A stretch of DNA of 64,000 bases from Pyronema omphalodes (lineage: Eukaryota; Ascomycota; Pezizomycetes; Pezizales; Pyronemataceae). Under the pieces are notes generated by a model. That model was given only the letters and a program-made list of their open reading frames with translations. It was not told the origin of the DNA and searched no databases. Shown in pieces: positions 9,227-20,305 of this stretch (its first letter is position 1; every line of letters begins with the position of its first letter). Position numbers and translations under genes: made by a program. The stretch spans positions 62,001 to 126,000 of the forward strand of contig JAJJXM010000077.1 of the NCBI GenBank assembly GCA_024516155.1, written 5' to 3'.

Positions 9227-10027
9227 CTCACGCAGGCACATCCTCCACCATCGCCCCCTCCCGCAGAAAGACTACCTCCTCTTCTACCCGCAACACCGCC
9301 CGCCTCAGCAGAATCTCCAAATCCGACATCCACATCCTCCGACGCACTGCCGGGGACATGAAACGTGCCGCCATTGCTCGCCTGGATAACAACCCCGACA
9401 TACGCAACCTCGACGATACCCCCACCCTGCCAGACCGCATCGACATCGACTCCGACACCGACCTTGACGACGAGGAGGAATACGAATCAACACTCCAGCC
9501 AAGCGACGAATTCCTCGCCACCATCGCCACCATGATCTCGAAAACCACCAACGACGCCCTCCGCCCTATAGTACAATCCATCGACACCATCAACAGACGA
9601 ATCGACAAAATCACCACACCACACGGCAACGGCGACCCCCCCCCCTGCATTCTCAACAACGAGCACCGAAACCCCCGGTTTTCTCATCGGATTCGGATTC
9701 GCAGACCTCTATTACGTTATTCTCTGAATTTTCAGGGAATTCTACGTTGTTTTTGTTGACTTTTGTCGCAAAATCAGAGTTTTCACGAGTTTTGGCTTAC
9801 CCCAGCTCACGAAATGTCGCCAAAACAACGACAGAACACTGCCCGACGATCGAAACAGTCCGAAAACGCGTACAATGTTCTAGCCGACCTTCCTCATGAT
9901 GGATCTACTCCTACTCTGGATGGAAGAGATGGAAAAGTTGATGAAGTTGATGGAAACTTCGCTGGAAAGCCCTTCCAGAGCGTGGTCTTGGCACGATCAC
10001 CAGTTCCTTCGGCTTCAACATGGCAGC

Positions 10028-10831
10028 TTATTATTTATTTATTTATTTATTAACTCATACACGCATCCAACCGTAAGGTTATGGCGGAATCTACAGTAAA
10101 TACAAAATTAAGAAACCCGGGTGTTAGGCCAAGCTCTCACTGGGTATGCCCCAGAGCTTGTCGTTAGGGTGTGGGGTTGTAGACCCCCAAGTCTCGTTGT
10201 GCTTTTGTTCGTCAAGCGTCGTCTGTTCCAGGAGCCCTGTACGCTCGGAGGCCACCTCGCCGGGTCGTTCCCCCATTTCCTCCACCCTTCCCCTCCCTTT
10301 TTCAACCGTTTTTCCACCTGTATTTCCTCCACAAAGCAAAAACAAACAAGCAAAAGAAAAGAAAAGAAGATATAACTCCCCCGGGTCAACGCCCCCCCAT
10401 CGCACCTCTCTCCCCTGTGCCACTACCCTACTCTACGTCCCTCCCCTCGCCCTTCACCACGCTCCTCCCTCTCGGCTCGCCGGCCATCCATCGTCCCACT
10501 CCGTCCACTTCTCTCCGCGTCACCATCTCGTACTCGCCTCATTCGTGCTCCTCCCGTCCGTCTCCACCGCGTCTCTCCTCTCCCTCGGCTCCTCGCCTCA
10601 CTTTCCCTCCCGTTTCAAAAAGAAAAAACACAAGACTCCGTTCTCCACAACAACCACGCCTCCGCTCTCCCAGTCTCCCGTCTCCACTCTCTCCTCGTCA
10701 TCGTCCGCTTCCTCCCCCTCCCCTCTCCCTCGTCTCTCTCTCCGCTCTCGCCTCCCGCTTCTTCCTTCCTCCGTCCTCCTCCTACTTCTTTTTATTATTA
10801 TTTTATTTTATTTTATTTTATTTTTTTTTTT
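10028..10831 (-). other. LINE-C 3'UTR and tail (C#1)
   Basis: Read on the minus strand: an A/AAAAT-rich tract just after the ORF2 stop (10790-10831), a purine-rich stretch, the shared module (about 10245-10345), the mini-hairpin (AACC 10069-10072, GGTT 10077-10080 on the plus strand) and a (TAAA)n tail (10028-10053). No gene is seen. Confidence 0.85.
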
Positions 10832-13800
10832 TTAATTATTAGAGGTAACCGCGTGCTCGTCCGTCAGGTCCAGCAGCGTCCCCCAGTCTGTTGTCAGCGT
10901 TGCAGATGTGTCCTCCTCAGCGGGGAGTTTACTTAACCTTGCGTGAGCCCACTCCGCAGTCGCTATCTTGGTCTCTGAGATCATAGCGGACAGTGCTTTG
11001 GTTCCGGCGGTGGTATGTAAGATTGTCGGTAGTGTGAGGTGTCGTCGTCGTGGGATTTTCAGGGTACGTCGCAGTTCGGTCCGTTGGGAAGTGAAGTAGG
11101 GGCACGAGAGAATGAGATGTTTGGGGGATTGCGGAGGGTGAAGGGGGCATGAGCACGAGCGGGAGGGGTATTGGGCGGTGGGGGGATGAGCAAGGCAGTC
11201 CAAAAAATAACCGTGTCCGGTTCGCAATCCCAAGATTGCGGTTGATAGTTTGCGTGGTAGGGCCGTGTAGGCATGATCGAGGCGTCGACGGTGTGGGGCG
11301 TCGTATGTTTTAAGTTTCGGCGTGGAGGAGTACCAGGTCGTCCAGTCATGGATGTATTGATCGTGAATCTGTCGGCGTATCCAGGACAGGGAGACCGGTA
11401 GCGAAGAGGGGGGAGTTAGGGTGGTTGCAGTTTTGGCGAGGAGGTCGGCTTGGTCATTCCTGGGTATATCGGTATGTCCTGGGACCCAATGTAAGGTGAC
11501 GGATGTGTCTTTGGAACGGAGGGAGGAGGCGATGTCGTGTATAGCGCGGGCGAGCTCTTGGCCCGGACCATATGTTGTGCGGGAGGCGCGGAGGATGGCC
11601 GCCTGGTTGTCTGTAAAGACGTGTATCCGGCGGCGTCGGAGGTGGTTGTGGGAGATGATTTTGTGGCACATCTCGAGGCAGTCGTGAATTGCTCGTAGCT
11701 CGGCGTCGAACACTTCCATGGTCGTGCCCATGGGGATGGATTCGTTGACTTGACGGGGGAAACCTGAGGTGATGCAGTATCCGGCGCCTGTTGTTCCTTC
11801 GAGTTGGGAGCCGTCTGTATAGGCGATAATGTTGGTTTTGTCGTCACTCAGGTCGCGGATCAGCGAGAGGTGTTCGACGGCGGCTTCGGGTTTGGGGAGG
11901 GAGGATATCTTTATTCGTAGGGGTGAGCTTATCCACGGGGTGGGATTTGGGTGTGCCGTGTCCTCGATTACGTCGTCTGGTAATATCCACTGACCGACGG
12001 AGCGGAGCATGCGAACGAGGCGCGAGGGGGCTTTCTGGGTGGTGTTCCAGGGGTAGTCATATTCGGACGGGTCACATATGGAGGTGGGGAAGTGGTTGGG
12101 CACGGGGAAGGAGGAAGGGCAGCGTCTAACTACGGGGTGGGAAGGGGGGAGGGAGAGGAGGCGGAGAACGTATTTGCGGCTGCGGCGTTGAAGGCGAACT
12201 GCGACGGGGGGTATGGCGGCTTCGTTGTGTAGGGCCACTATGGGGGTCGATGTGAATGCGTTTAGTATGCGGCGTAGGGCGGAGTTTTGTTGCGTTTGTA
12301 GTGTGCTGGCCAGTCCTTTTTGTCCATTCCACCAGATCTCAGAGCCAAAATCCGACCTAGAGGTTACACACGCTTGATAAAGTGTACGGGTCGCTGAGGG
12401 GGACAGACCTGTTTCGTGACGTACCAAACTTCGGAGGGCGTTGAGGGACCTAGCGGCGGCCGTCAGTCTTATTTTTACATGTTGGGAGAAGGAAAGTTTG
12501 CGATCAAAATGTATGCCAATCCACCGGACCACGTCCTTGCTGCCTCCTTGTGTCCCAGGGGTGACTATGGTGCCGTTAGGTAAGCGCACGTTTGTTGCTT
12601 CGCTGTGTTCATCGATTCGCGACTTATGGAAGTGCAGCATCTCCGATTTGGAATCGTCGAATGCTACCGCGTTCGTCTGCGCCCAGTTGAATGCGGTGCG
12701 AGCGGCTGCTTCCAGGGCGCGCGCATTTTGTTCTCTCGTTCGTCCATGGGCCACCAAGGCAACGTCGTCTATATAGCTAGGGGTCCACAGGGTCGGGTGT
12801 TCGGATTGTAAGGCGTCAAAGAGGGGGCGAAGGTATATGAGGAAGAGTATTGGCGACGCGGGGGATCCCTGTGGAATGCCGGTTTGAATTGGACGCTGTG
12901 AATCTGTTCTGCCGTCAAATGATAGGGCGGTTGTGCGGTCACTTAAGAATGAGGAACACCACGATATTACCGCCTGTGGGCAGCCGAGTGAGTGCATAGT
13001 TGCCAGTAATCTGGCGGAGGAGACGTTATCGAAAGCTGCTCGTACATCTAAAAATAGGGCAGACGTCACGAGGCGATTTCCCGCGTTAACTTCTACCTCA
13101 TGCGTCAGTGCCATCGCGGCGTCAATTGCCGAGCGTTTTGGGCGCCCGCCAATCTGGTCCTTATGCAGGATGTCGTGCGACTCCGCCATAAGGCTGAGCC
13201 GGGTCGCCATGAGTTTTTCTAACACCTTGCCCAAGCAGTTGAGTAAGGCGATCGGGCGGTATGCCTTTATGGCGCTATAGTCCGGTTTGTTTGGTTTAGG
13301 TATCACCACCGTCGTGGCCTCTCGCCAGCTCCGCGGATGATATCCTTTCGTTCCTAAGGTTGAGTACAGGGCGTTGAAAACTTTGGGGACTGCATCGTAC
13401 GCCTTCCTAAGGCACGCGAACGTGATGGAGTCCGGGCCGGGGGCTTTCTTGGGGGAGGATGTTGTGATAGCGGTACGAATTTCTTCGGGGGTGAATGTTT
13501 TCCAGGGGAGTTGGGGGTTGGGTCGTGAGGTGCGTGTGGGGGGGGCAGCTGGGGGGGGGAGGGAATAACGCTTGAAAGGCCTCTACCTTACTGTCGAAGT
13601 CGACGCATACCTTCTCCATTCCTCCCACCTGTGTCTTGATCGGTGGTGTCAATTGAGCGCGGCGCGGGTTTGTATATCGGAAGGCCGCCCATATGTCTGG
13701 TCCTTCCACCGCGGCTAAGTATTCCTTCCACATGGAGTCCTTTGCATGTCGGACTTTCCTGTAGTGGGCGTTTCGAGACTGTTTGTATTCGGCGAGGTGT

Positions 13801-14018
13801 TGGGGAAGGCGGGTCTGTTTCCATCTCCTCCTGGCCCGGGTCATGTCTTTACGTGTCAGGCGTACCTCCTCCGTCCACCATCTCTTCGACCGCGGGGTTG
13901 GGGTGAGGGTAGGTGTTGATATCGCGGCGGCGGTTTGGATAGAGTCGCGAAGGAGGGCAGCCCATTCGTCGAGGTTCTCGGCGGAGGGGTTGGCTCGGAG
14001 GTGGGACCATCGGGGGTA

Positions 14019-14565
14019 TGGTGGATGACACCATAAACCGACCGGTGGGGCCAAAATGGGACAACTTTTGGTCGCCATGACAGGGATGCGACAGGGATAA
14101 AACCGGTGCCGAGTGACACTCGGTGATTCAGATTTTTTCTCATACCACGGTAACCACGGTAACCACGGTAACCACGGTAACCAGGCCGCTATGTACCCCT
14201 GCTTGAATTGATGACATAATAATTTCTTAGCGCGGAATGACCATGCCTCGAGCTATCCGTGAGCTTAGTCATGGCATGTAACCAATCAAATGTGATTTCA
14301 TGCTGCATCTTGGCACATCTTGGCGTGCCAAGCACTGGGACAACTTTTTCCCGCCCATACAAAATACAGGGGTTTTTAACACACTTCAGCTCATTCATCT
14401 CTGCCGCAAATTAATTTTTGGCGCTGGTGAATTATTCTTCACGAGCGCCATTTTCATCCTCCGGCGAGTAAATTCCTATTTGCGTTGTTGTGGTGGTGTT
14501 GAAGCTCGCTGAAGTTTGATGTAAATTTTCGTTCGTGCGCGGTGCATTTATCGTGTCATCCACCA
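14019..14565. mobile_element. MITE (547 bp), TA target duplication, Tc1/mariner-like
   Basis: Exact insertion relative to C#2 (50195-50212). The terminal inverted repeats are TGGTGGATGACAC at 14019-14031 and its complement at 14553-14565, and they extend to about 19 bp with one mismatch. TA flanks both sides (14017-14018 and 14566-14567). TGGGACAACTTTT occurs twice in direct orientation (14057-14069 and 14336-14348), and a 12-bp hairpin lies at 14420-14449. There is no transposase ORF, so it is non-autonomous. Confidence 0.92.
14144..14182. repeat. 9-bp tandem repeat (ACCACGGTA)4 inside the MITE
   Basis: Four perfect units at 14144, 14153, 14162 and 14171, then a partial. The overlap of units creates a GGTAACC palindrome at each junction. 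Confidence 0.95.
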
Positions 14566-15375
14566 TAGGAAGCTTCGGTGAGGCGTTGCAATTCTTCGGT
14601 GAAGGTCTCCCAGTCCGTCTTGCGCCAGTTTAGTCGTGTAGTGTAGCCTGCGGTGTTGTGGTGGTCTGGGTGTAAGGAGTTGATTTGGAAACGGATCACC
14701 TCGTGGTCCGATCCCGTGGCAATGCCGTCGTCAATGGCCCAAGAAGAAATTTCCCTTGCCATCGCCGGGGCTGCCAGAGTCAGGTCGAGGACCGAAGAGC
14801 CCGATCCGTCTCGATAGTGGTAAGTAGGAACGTACGGGACGTTTACCAGTTGCCAGTGATGGTCTTCCATCAGTTCCACCAGCACGTCTGCTCTCGCTGG
14901 TCTGCGTGCGTGGGAGTTCCACAGGGGGTGATGGGCATTGAGGTCCCCTGTGATCACGCAACGGTGGGGGAGAGTGAGGGGGGTAAGGGAGCGGGGGACG
15001 GTATATAATTTTGTTTGGGGGTCTTTTTCATTATAGATATTTAAGAGGTAAAAGGAGGGAATGAGTGTGGTGCTAACCTCGAGTACCTGGAGGTCAGGAT
15101 CTCCGCTGACGTCCGGTCTTGGTGTGACTCGAACATGTGGGTTGAGGCGAGAGATATATGCAGCAGTGCGATTGACTTTGTGGTGGCTGCGGGGGGGAAG
15201 TAACAAAAGGAAATCTGGATGTGTGATTGCGTACCGGGGATCTTTAACGTTAATCTCTTGTAACAGCAATATGTCTATTTTGGATCCTGCTGAGTTCAGC
15301 AGTGTTGTTAGTGCGGTGGCGCTGCGATTCGTGTTATGTGACACGATGCGAAGGGTCGCCGCTGATGAGTCGTAT

Positions 15376-17289
15376 CTATTCATCAGCGGTCATGGTGGTG
15401 TCGGCGATGGGGTTTATTTCGGAGGGGATGGCGTCTAGGGGTGTTGTCTCCGGGCGAGTCTTCTGCCAGGCTTCCCTGACGACGTTCACTTTGACGGGGG
15501 CAGCGGGTGCTGTATGCGGCGTGGTGGACGTCTGTGAGGCCAGCGGCGACACAATTGGCGCACTTGTAGAGGGTGTGTTGACATTTGCGGCCCTGGATTG
15601 TGGGGCACTGGCTGCATTGGTGATATTCGGTGGGGTGAGGGGCGGCGCATATCGCGCAAGCGGGGCCATTGTCAGCTGGGCAGATTGCATGATGATGTCC
15701 AAATTTCTGGCACCTGCGGCATTGGTCAATGGAACGGGCGGTGAAGAATTCTCTCACCTTGCGTTGTTCGAATAATACTGTCACCTTTGTTCTCTTGAGG
15801 AGGTTGTATTCCTCGCTGGACTTCAGTGCGATCATCACACTGGAGGCGGTCTTACCAACACGCTTGTCCGGGTGAGAGATGTACCTTGGGGGTTGTGTCA
15901 GGCGTACTTCGTGGTTCGTTTCGATTTCTTGCTGCAATTTTTGCATACCCTCGGCGGTGTCCTCGTAGTAGTCCGTGGGGATTCCGTGGACTGCCAGCTT
16001 ATACCATTTTTCGTTAAGTCGGGGGGGCAGGAGGTTCGGGTGGACTGTGCAGGCAGCGGCGTGGATAACAGAGAGGTGGGGGGTGAGATCGGTAATGGAT
16101 GTGTTCGGGGAGGGGGTAAGCATGAGGCTTCCTGCCATATTTTTCCTAACCGTCATGATGTTTCCTTCCACCTTCGCCTTGTGTAGGGCTTCGTTGATAG
16201 CTAATCCAATGGCGATCTTAGAGCTATCGGGCAGGGCACGGGGGTCAGGGCAGGGGATCACAATGTCTTGGACGCGGGGGGGGGTTCTTGCGTTGGGGGT
16301 TGGGTTTGGTGGTCTTAGGGGGGGTCTTTGATGGGGCATCGGCTTTCTCTTTGAACAACTTGGTGGCCGCGGGTATTGGTCCTTGCCACGGTTCGTTCAC
16401 CTGGGGTGGGGGAGGGGGTAGGTGAGGGGGAGGAGTGAGCTCGTTCTTCCGGAGTTCAGCTTCGGCGTTCAAGCACCTCTGCTTCCAGTACTCGGCTTCG
16501 CTGAGGCGGGGGGCATGTTTGGAGGGTAAATCGAGAGGGGCGTTAACGGGCTGGGTATCGGGGCTGGTGGTCTCGAGGGGGGTGGGGGATGCGGAGACGG
16601 GGGTGGGGGACACGGCGGTAGCTGTTCCTTTCGGTAGGAGGGACGGGGCGAGGAGTTGGACGGCGTCGTAGATGGATTGGAGGAGGGACTGGTTCTTGTT
16701 GATTGTCTTGAACGCTTTGTTGATTCTGTCGTTCGTTGTCTGGTCGGCGTGACGAAACATGTCCGCGGTGGTAGCAAGATTGTGGTGGAGGACGTCGATG
16801 GATTGAGCGAGGTCGGCGTTGCTGGGAGGTGTGGCGTTAATCGGAGCGGTGTCGGGGTGGAGTCGTTTGACTAGTGCAGGAACGGGGGTGGAGTCTTCGG
16901 CGATATGGGTGATAGTATGGGCAGTGGAGGCGGCGGGGCGTTTTTTCTGTTTTCCGGTGGTTTGTTGGATGGAGTATTTAGGGTCATTGTTGCTCAGTTG
17001 ATCGGGGGTGTCGGAGTTTTCGGGGAGGGGTTTTTTGTTGTGGGGTGTTTTGGGTGGGGCGTTGGTGGTGTTGCGAGAAGTTGGCGTTGGGGAGCTGTCT
17101 CGGGGAGACGCGTCGTCGTCGCTGGAATCCTCGCTGACGTCAGAGCACGTGTCTACGTGCATCTCAACGTCGGACGCGTCGGACTCGTGCGGCTCTGCGT
17201 TAGCGCGTTTTTCTTTCGCGAGCGCTCGAGGGGGCGCTTTGTCGGGGGGGGAGGGGCTGTTTCTCAACAGCGGAGGATCGGGTGGGCAT
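15376..17289 (-). pseudogene. LINE-C ORF1 (zinc-knuckle protein), C#1 copy, frameshifted
   Basis: The start ATG is at 17289-17287, as in C#2 (MPTRSSAVE). Regions in order: a basic and acidic N-terminus (ALAKEKRANAEP, DASDVEMHVD), a helical stretch (HADQTTNDRINKAFKTINKNQSLL), a Pro-rich linker, an RRM-like region (NEKWYKLAVHGIPTDYYEDT, VGKTASSVMIAL) and CCHC knuckles (CRRCQKFGHHHAIC and CAICAAPHPTEYHQC). At least three single-base differences in G-runs (near 17237-17245, 16270-16325 and 15497-15503) throw the frame relative to C#2. The stop overlaps the ORF2 start (ATGAATAG). Confidence 0.85.
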
Positions 17290-18525
17290 CGGAAGTTCGG
17301 AATAAGTTGATTCTGCGGTAGCGACAAGGAATCCGCGGTTGAAATGATGGTTGTTGATGTGGGTGGAGGGTGGTGTTGATGGAACCGGTTCGCGGGGCTT
17401 TTCTCAGGGGCCCGAAAACTCTTTTTCGATGAAAACTCAACGAAAAAGAGAGGGCCTGATCTGGAAATGCTGCGAATAGGTAATTCGGGGCTGCCGAACA
17501 ATAATCCGCGATAAAATCTTGCGATTTCGGCGTGGTTGTTGAAAAGGCAGGGGGGGGTCGCTCTTTGCTGTGTACAATCTGTGCGTTTTGCTCTTGATCG
17601 TTGTGGTTTTCAACATCGCAGCAACAGGCAACAACTGAACACAGCCGGTTTAGTAACTACCGTCGCATAATGGTATCTGCAATTAATGAGGCAGTCGCAG
17701 TTGACGACAACTATGCCACCCTAGATCAACTGTTTATAGACAACTACGCCGAATTCACTGGAGCCAGCTTCCTGGCGATACAACAGATCCACCAGGACAC
17801 ACAGCGTTGCTTCAATACCCTCGATGACACCATACGCAACAACAGCGATGAGATGCGCCACAGATTCGACGTCATGATGACAAAATTCCACATTCTGACC
17901 GGCGAAAACACGAAGCTGCGCGCAGCATACGACTCTACACAGGCAGAAACAGCAGCTCTCAAGGCTGCTGTGGACGCCCTGACGAAGAAAATCGACGAAC
18001 AGCAACAAGTCATTTCGGCGCCCCCCTCACCGAACCTCACGGCCTCTTCCTCAGCGATGGAAGAGATGACTATGCAACTGTCCGTCGTCCAACATGACAT
18101 TCAGGATGTCCTGGACGCTGTTCGCAACCCTCCTGGCAAGAGAAAGCGAAGGGGAAGCGACCAGAACACCGAACCCACCTCAGCGACAAACAGAAGACCG
18201 GTAAACCACAAACCCAGAGCGGCATCACCGGTGCGAAGCCTGATGCACTCGAAACATGCGACTACCGCCGCCCAGGACAAGCTTGATGCCCTCAAGCCTA
18301 TGTCCCCCCTACCTCTCCAATCCTCGAGACCACACGGCAACGGCGACCCCCCCCCCCTGCATTCTCAACAACGAGCACCGAAACCCCCGGTTTTCTCATC
18401 GGATTCGGATTCGCAGCACTCTGTTACGTTATTCTCTGAGTTTTCAGGGAATTCTACGTTGTTTTTGTTGACTTTTGTCGCAAAATCAGAGTTTTCACGA
18501 GTTTTGGCTTACCCCACCTCACGAA

Positions 18526-19980
18526 ATGTCGCCAAAACAACGACAGAACAACGCCCAACGATCGAAACGGTCCGGAAACGCGTACAATGTTCTAGCTGAC
18601 CTTCCTCATGATGGATCCAATCCTACTTTTGATGGAAGAGATGGAATAGTTGATGAAGTTGATGGAAACTTCGCTGGAAGGCCCTTCCAGAGCGTGGTCT
18701 TGGCAGGATCACCAGTTCCTTCGGCTTCAACACACCAGCTACAAGCGACAACTGAACACAGCCGGTTCAGTACCTACCGCCGCTTGTGTGTATCCGCGAT
18801 TAATGAGGCAGTTGCAGCTGATGACACCTATGCCACCCTGGATCAGCTGTTCCATGACAACTACGCCGAACTCAATGGAGCCAGCTTCCTGGGGATACAA
18901 CAGATCCACCGGGACACACAGCGACGCTTCAATACACTCGAGGAATCCATGCGCAACAACAACGATGCGATACACGGCAGATTCGACGTCATGATGACGA
19001 AATTCAACGATCTGCTCTTCGAAAACGCGACGCTGCGCACAGCATACGACTCTACACAGGCAGAAACAGCAGCTCTCAAGGCCGCTGTGGACGCCCTGAC
19101 GAAGAAAATCGACGAACAGCAACAAGTCATTTCGGCGCCCCCCTCACCGAACCTTACGGCCTCTTCCTCAGCCATGGAAGAGATGACTATGCAACTGTCC
19201 GTCGTCCAACATGACATTCAGGATGTCCTAGACGCTGTTCGCAACCCTCCTGGCAAGAGAAAGCGAAGGGGAAGCGACCAGAACACCGAACCCACCTCAC
19301 CGACAAACAGAAGACCGGTGAACCACAAACCTAGAACGGCATCACCGGTGCGAAGCCTGATGCACTCGAAACATGCGACTACCGCCGCCCAGGACAAGCT
19401 TGATGCCCGCATGCCTATGTCCCCCCTACCTCTCCTCGCGATCACGTCAACTGATGCGACACCGGAACCTCACCCTGACAGTTCATCTGCTCAGGACACA
19501 CCTCTACCCGACGCCCCAAGCACTGCCCCTGCTGAGACGAACGGATGGAAGACTGTGGAGGCGAAGGCTACGCAGAAGAAGAAGATGAAAGCGCAGGAGA
19601 CGAGACCTACGGCAGCGACACCCAGCAAGACCCCTACAACGAAGACTGGTGGCAGGGGAAAGAATACCCACCAACCCAGACAGACAACCCCCTCCGCAAA
19701 GAAGACTTGGGCAGAAGTCGTCAAGAGCGGAGGCATCAACGTCCAGATTGTGCTTGGGAATGGCAATCTTGGACTTACAACACCACCGACAAGAAGGGGA
19801 GAGAGGCGAGGCGGGGCAGCGAGAAGGCTGAGAAAGAAGGAGGGAGAAGGGGAGAGAGGGGAGGACAAGAGGGGCAGGGCGGGCCCGGGTGTTTCAGAGG
19901 GCAAAGAGTCAGGAGACACCGGCGGAGGAGTTGAGAGAGGGGAGGAGAGTGGGGGCGTAGGTGGCCCGGCGGCTGTTTAA
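18526..19980 (+). CDS. LINE-A ORF1 protein, dimer #2 unit 2 (484 aa)
   Basis: An intact ORF from ATG 18526 to TAA 19980, the same length as the copy at 3992. The first ~115 residues equal that copy. Residues of the coiled coil at nucleotides ~18931-19045 differ in a block (LEESMRNNNDAIHGRFD...NDLLFENATLRT against LDDTIRNNSDEMRLRFD...NILTGENTKLRA). The text then becomes near-identical again until a second patch (KKKMKAQETRPTAATP). This looks like a mosaic of two subfamilies. It keeps KTWAEVVKSG and the Gly/Arg-rich C-terminus, and lacks knuckles and ORF2. Function is inferred only from resemblance to LINE ORF1 coiled-coil proteins. Confidence 0.8.
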   Translation: MSPKQRQNNAQRSKRSGNAYNVLADLPHDGSNPTFDGRDGIVDEVDGNFAGRPFQSVVLAGSPVPSASTHQLQATTEHSRFSTYRRLCVSAINEAVAADDTYATLDQLFHDNYAELNGASFLGIQQIHRDTQRRFNTLEESMRNNNDAIHGRFDVMMTKFNDLLFENATLRTAYDSTQAETAALKAAVDALTKKIDEQQQVISAPPSPNLTASSSAMEEMTMQLSVVQHDIQDVLDAVRNPPGKRKRRGSDQNTEPTSPTNRRPVNHKPRTASPVRSLMHSKHATTAAQDKLDARMPMSPLPLLAITSTDATPEPHPDSSSAQDTPLPDAPSTAPAETNGWKTVEAKATQKKKMKAQETRPTAATPSKTPTTKTGGRGKNTHQPRQTTPSAKKTWAEVVKSGGINVQIVLGNGNLGLTTPPTRRGERRGGAARRLRKKEGEGERGEDKRGRAGPGVSEGKESGDTGGGVERGEESGGVGGPAAV

Positions 19981-20305
19981 CTTTACTTTGGTTTTGTTTT
20001 TGCTTTGTGGGGGAAATAAAGGCGGAAAAATGGTTAAAAATGGGAGGGGAAGGGTGGAGGAAATGGGGGAACGACCCGGCGAGGTGGCCTCCGAGCGTAC
20101 AGGGCTCCCGGAACAGACGACGCTTGACGAACAAAAGCACAACGAGACTTGGGGGTCTACAACCCCACACCCTAACGACAAGCTCTGGGGCATACCCAGT
20201 GAGAGCCTGGCCTGACACCCGGGTTTCTTAATTTTGTATTTACTGTAGATTCCGCCATAACCTTACGGTTGGATGCGTGTATGAGTTAATAAATAAATAA
20301 ATAAA
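19981..20305 (+). other. LINE-A 3'UTR with C-type tail
   Basis: The shared module is at about 20007-20106. From there it matches the C#2 3'UTR (reverse complement of 46229-46500), including the CTCTGGGGCATACCC segment. The mini-hairpin is AACC(20259-20262)-TTAC-GGTT(20267-20270), followed by a (TAAA)n tail. Confidence 0.88.

Larger units (their letters stand above)
8324..9615 (+). pseudogene. LINE-B2 ORF1 N-terminus, interrupted by a solo LTR
   Basis: Starts at ATG 8324 (MDANSPLPPNPSLMQVPV), as in the intact copy at 20765. It reads to ...RADAPH at 8491, is interrupted by the LTR, and resumes at 9227 with AGTSSTIAPSRRKTTSS through INRRIDKIT. There the A dimer begins. Visible parts are the Ser/Thr-rich basic N-terminus, the acidic DSDTDLDDEEEYES stretch and the first helical segment. 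The RRM-like and zinc-knuckle regions are lost from this copy, so it cannot make a working ORF1 protein. Confidence 0.85.
10832..15383 (-). pseudogene. LINE-C ORF2 (endonuclease-RT-RNase H), C#1 copy, disrupted
   Basis: The start ATG (15383-15381) overlaps the ORF1 stop. 15383-14568 encodes the APE-like endonuclease (RIVSHNTNRS, LLLQEINV, ITGDLNAHHPLW, SVLDLTLA, TGSDHEVI). The MITE at 14019-14565 follows. 14017 to about 13540 encodes the linker with SKRWWTEEV and EGPDIWAAFRY. A frameshift in a G-run near 13537-13560 precedes 13309-10832, an open 825-codon stretch with RT blocks (FLDVRAAFDN, GIPQGSPASPILF, SYIDDVALV), RNase H blocks (YTDGSQ, FTDNQAA, HWVPGHTDIP) and CSCPLHPPQSPKHLILSC. The catalytic motifs remain, so decay is recent: one transposon insertion and at least one indel. 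Confidence 0.9.
10028..17608 (-). mobile_element. LINE-C copy C#1, full length, with MITE inside
   Basis: A minus-strand LINE bounded by TTCAACATGGCAGC (10014-10027) and TTCAACATCGCAGC (17609-17622). Removing the 547-bp MITE plus the 2-bp TA copy leaves about 7.03 kb, very close to C#2 (6,998 bp). Its 5' end is CAGCAAAGAGCGAC then a C-run (about 17543-17570). A further 38 bp (17571-17608) lie before the TSD and are not shared with C#2. Confidence 0.92.
9814..18599 (+). pseudogene. LINE-A ORF1, dimer #2 unit 1, split by a 7.6-kb insertion
   Basis: Coding parts are 9814-10027 and about 17623-18330, with read-through to a stop at 18597-18599 across the dimer junction. It starts at ATG 9814 (MSPKQRQNTARRSKQSE). 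The piece after the C#1 insertion resumes in the middle of ORF1 (QQATTEHSRFSNYRR). Its coiled-coil text is almost the same as unit 1 of the first dimer (QDTQRC/RFNTLDDTIRNNSDEMRHRFD). It is truncated at PMSPLPL like that unit. No continuous product is possible. Confidence 0.8.
9616..20305 (+). mobile_element. LINE-A dimer #2, split by LINE-C#1
   Basis: The 5' end is at 9616 (ACACCACACGGCAAC). Unit 1 is 9616-10027 plus 17609-18330. Unit 2 is about 18331-20305. C#1 sits inside unit 1 with a 14-bp TSD. The unit junction (CCTCTCC, filler AATCCTCGAGA, CCACACGGC) is the same as at 3785-3800, but the 3' tail here is the C type, (TAAA)n. Flanking B2#1 ORF1 sequence is short by about 6 bp at the insertion point, and I see no TSD. 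Confidence 0.85.
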
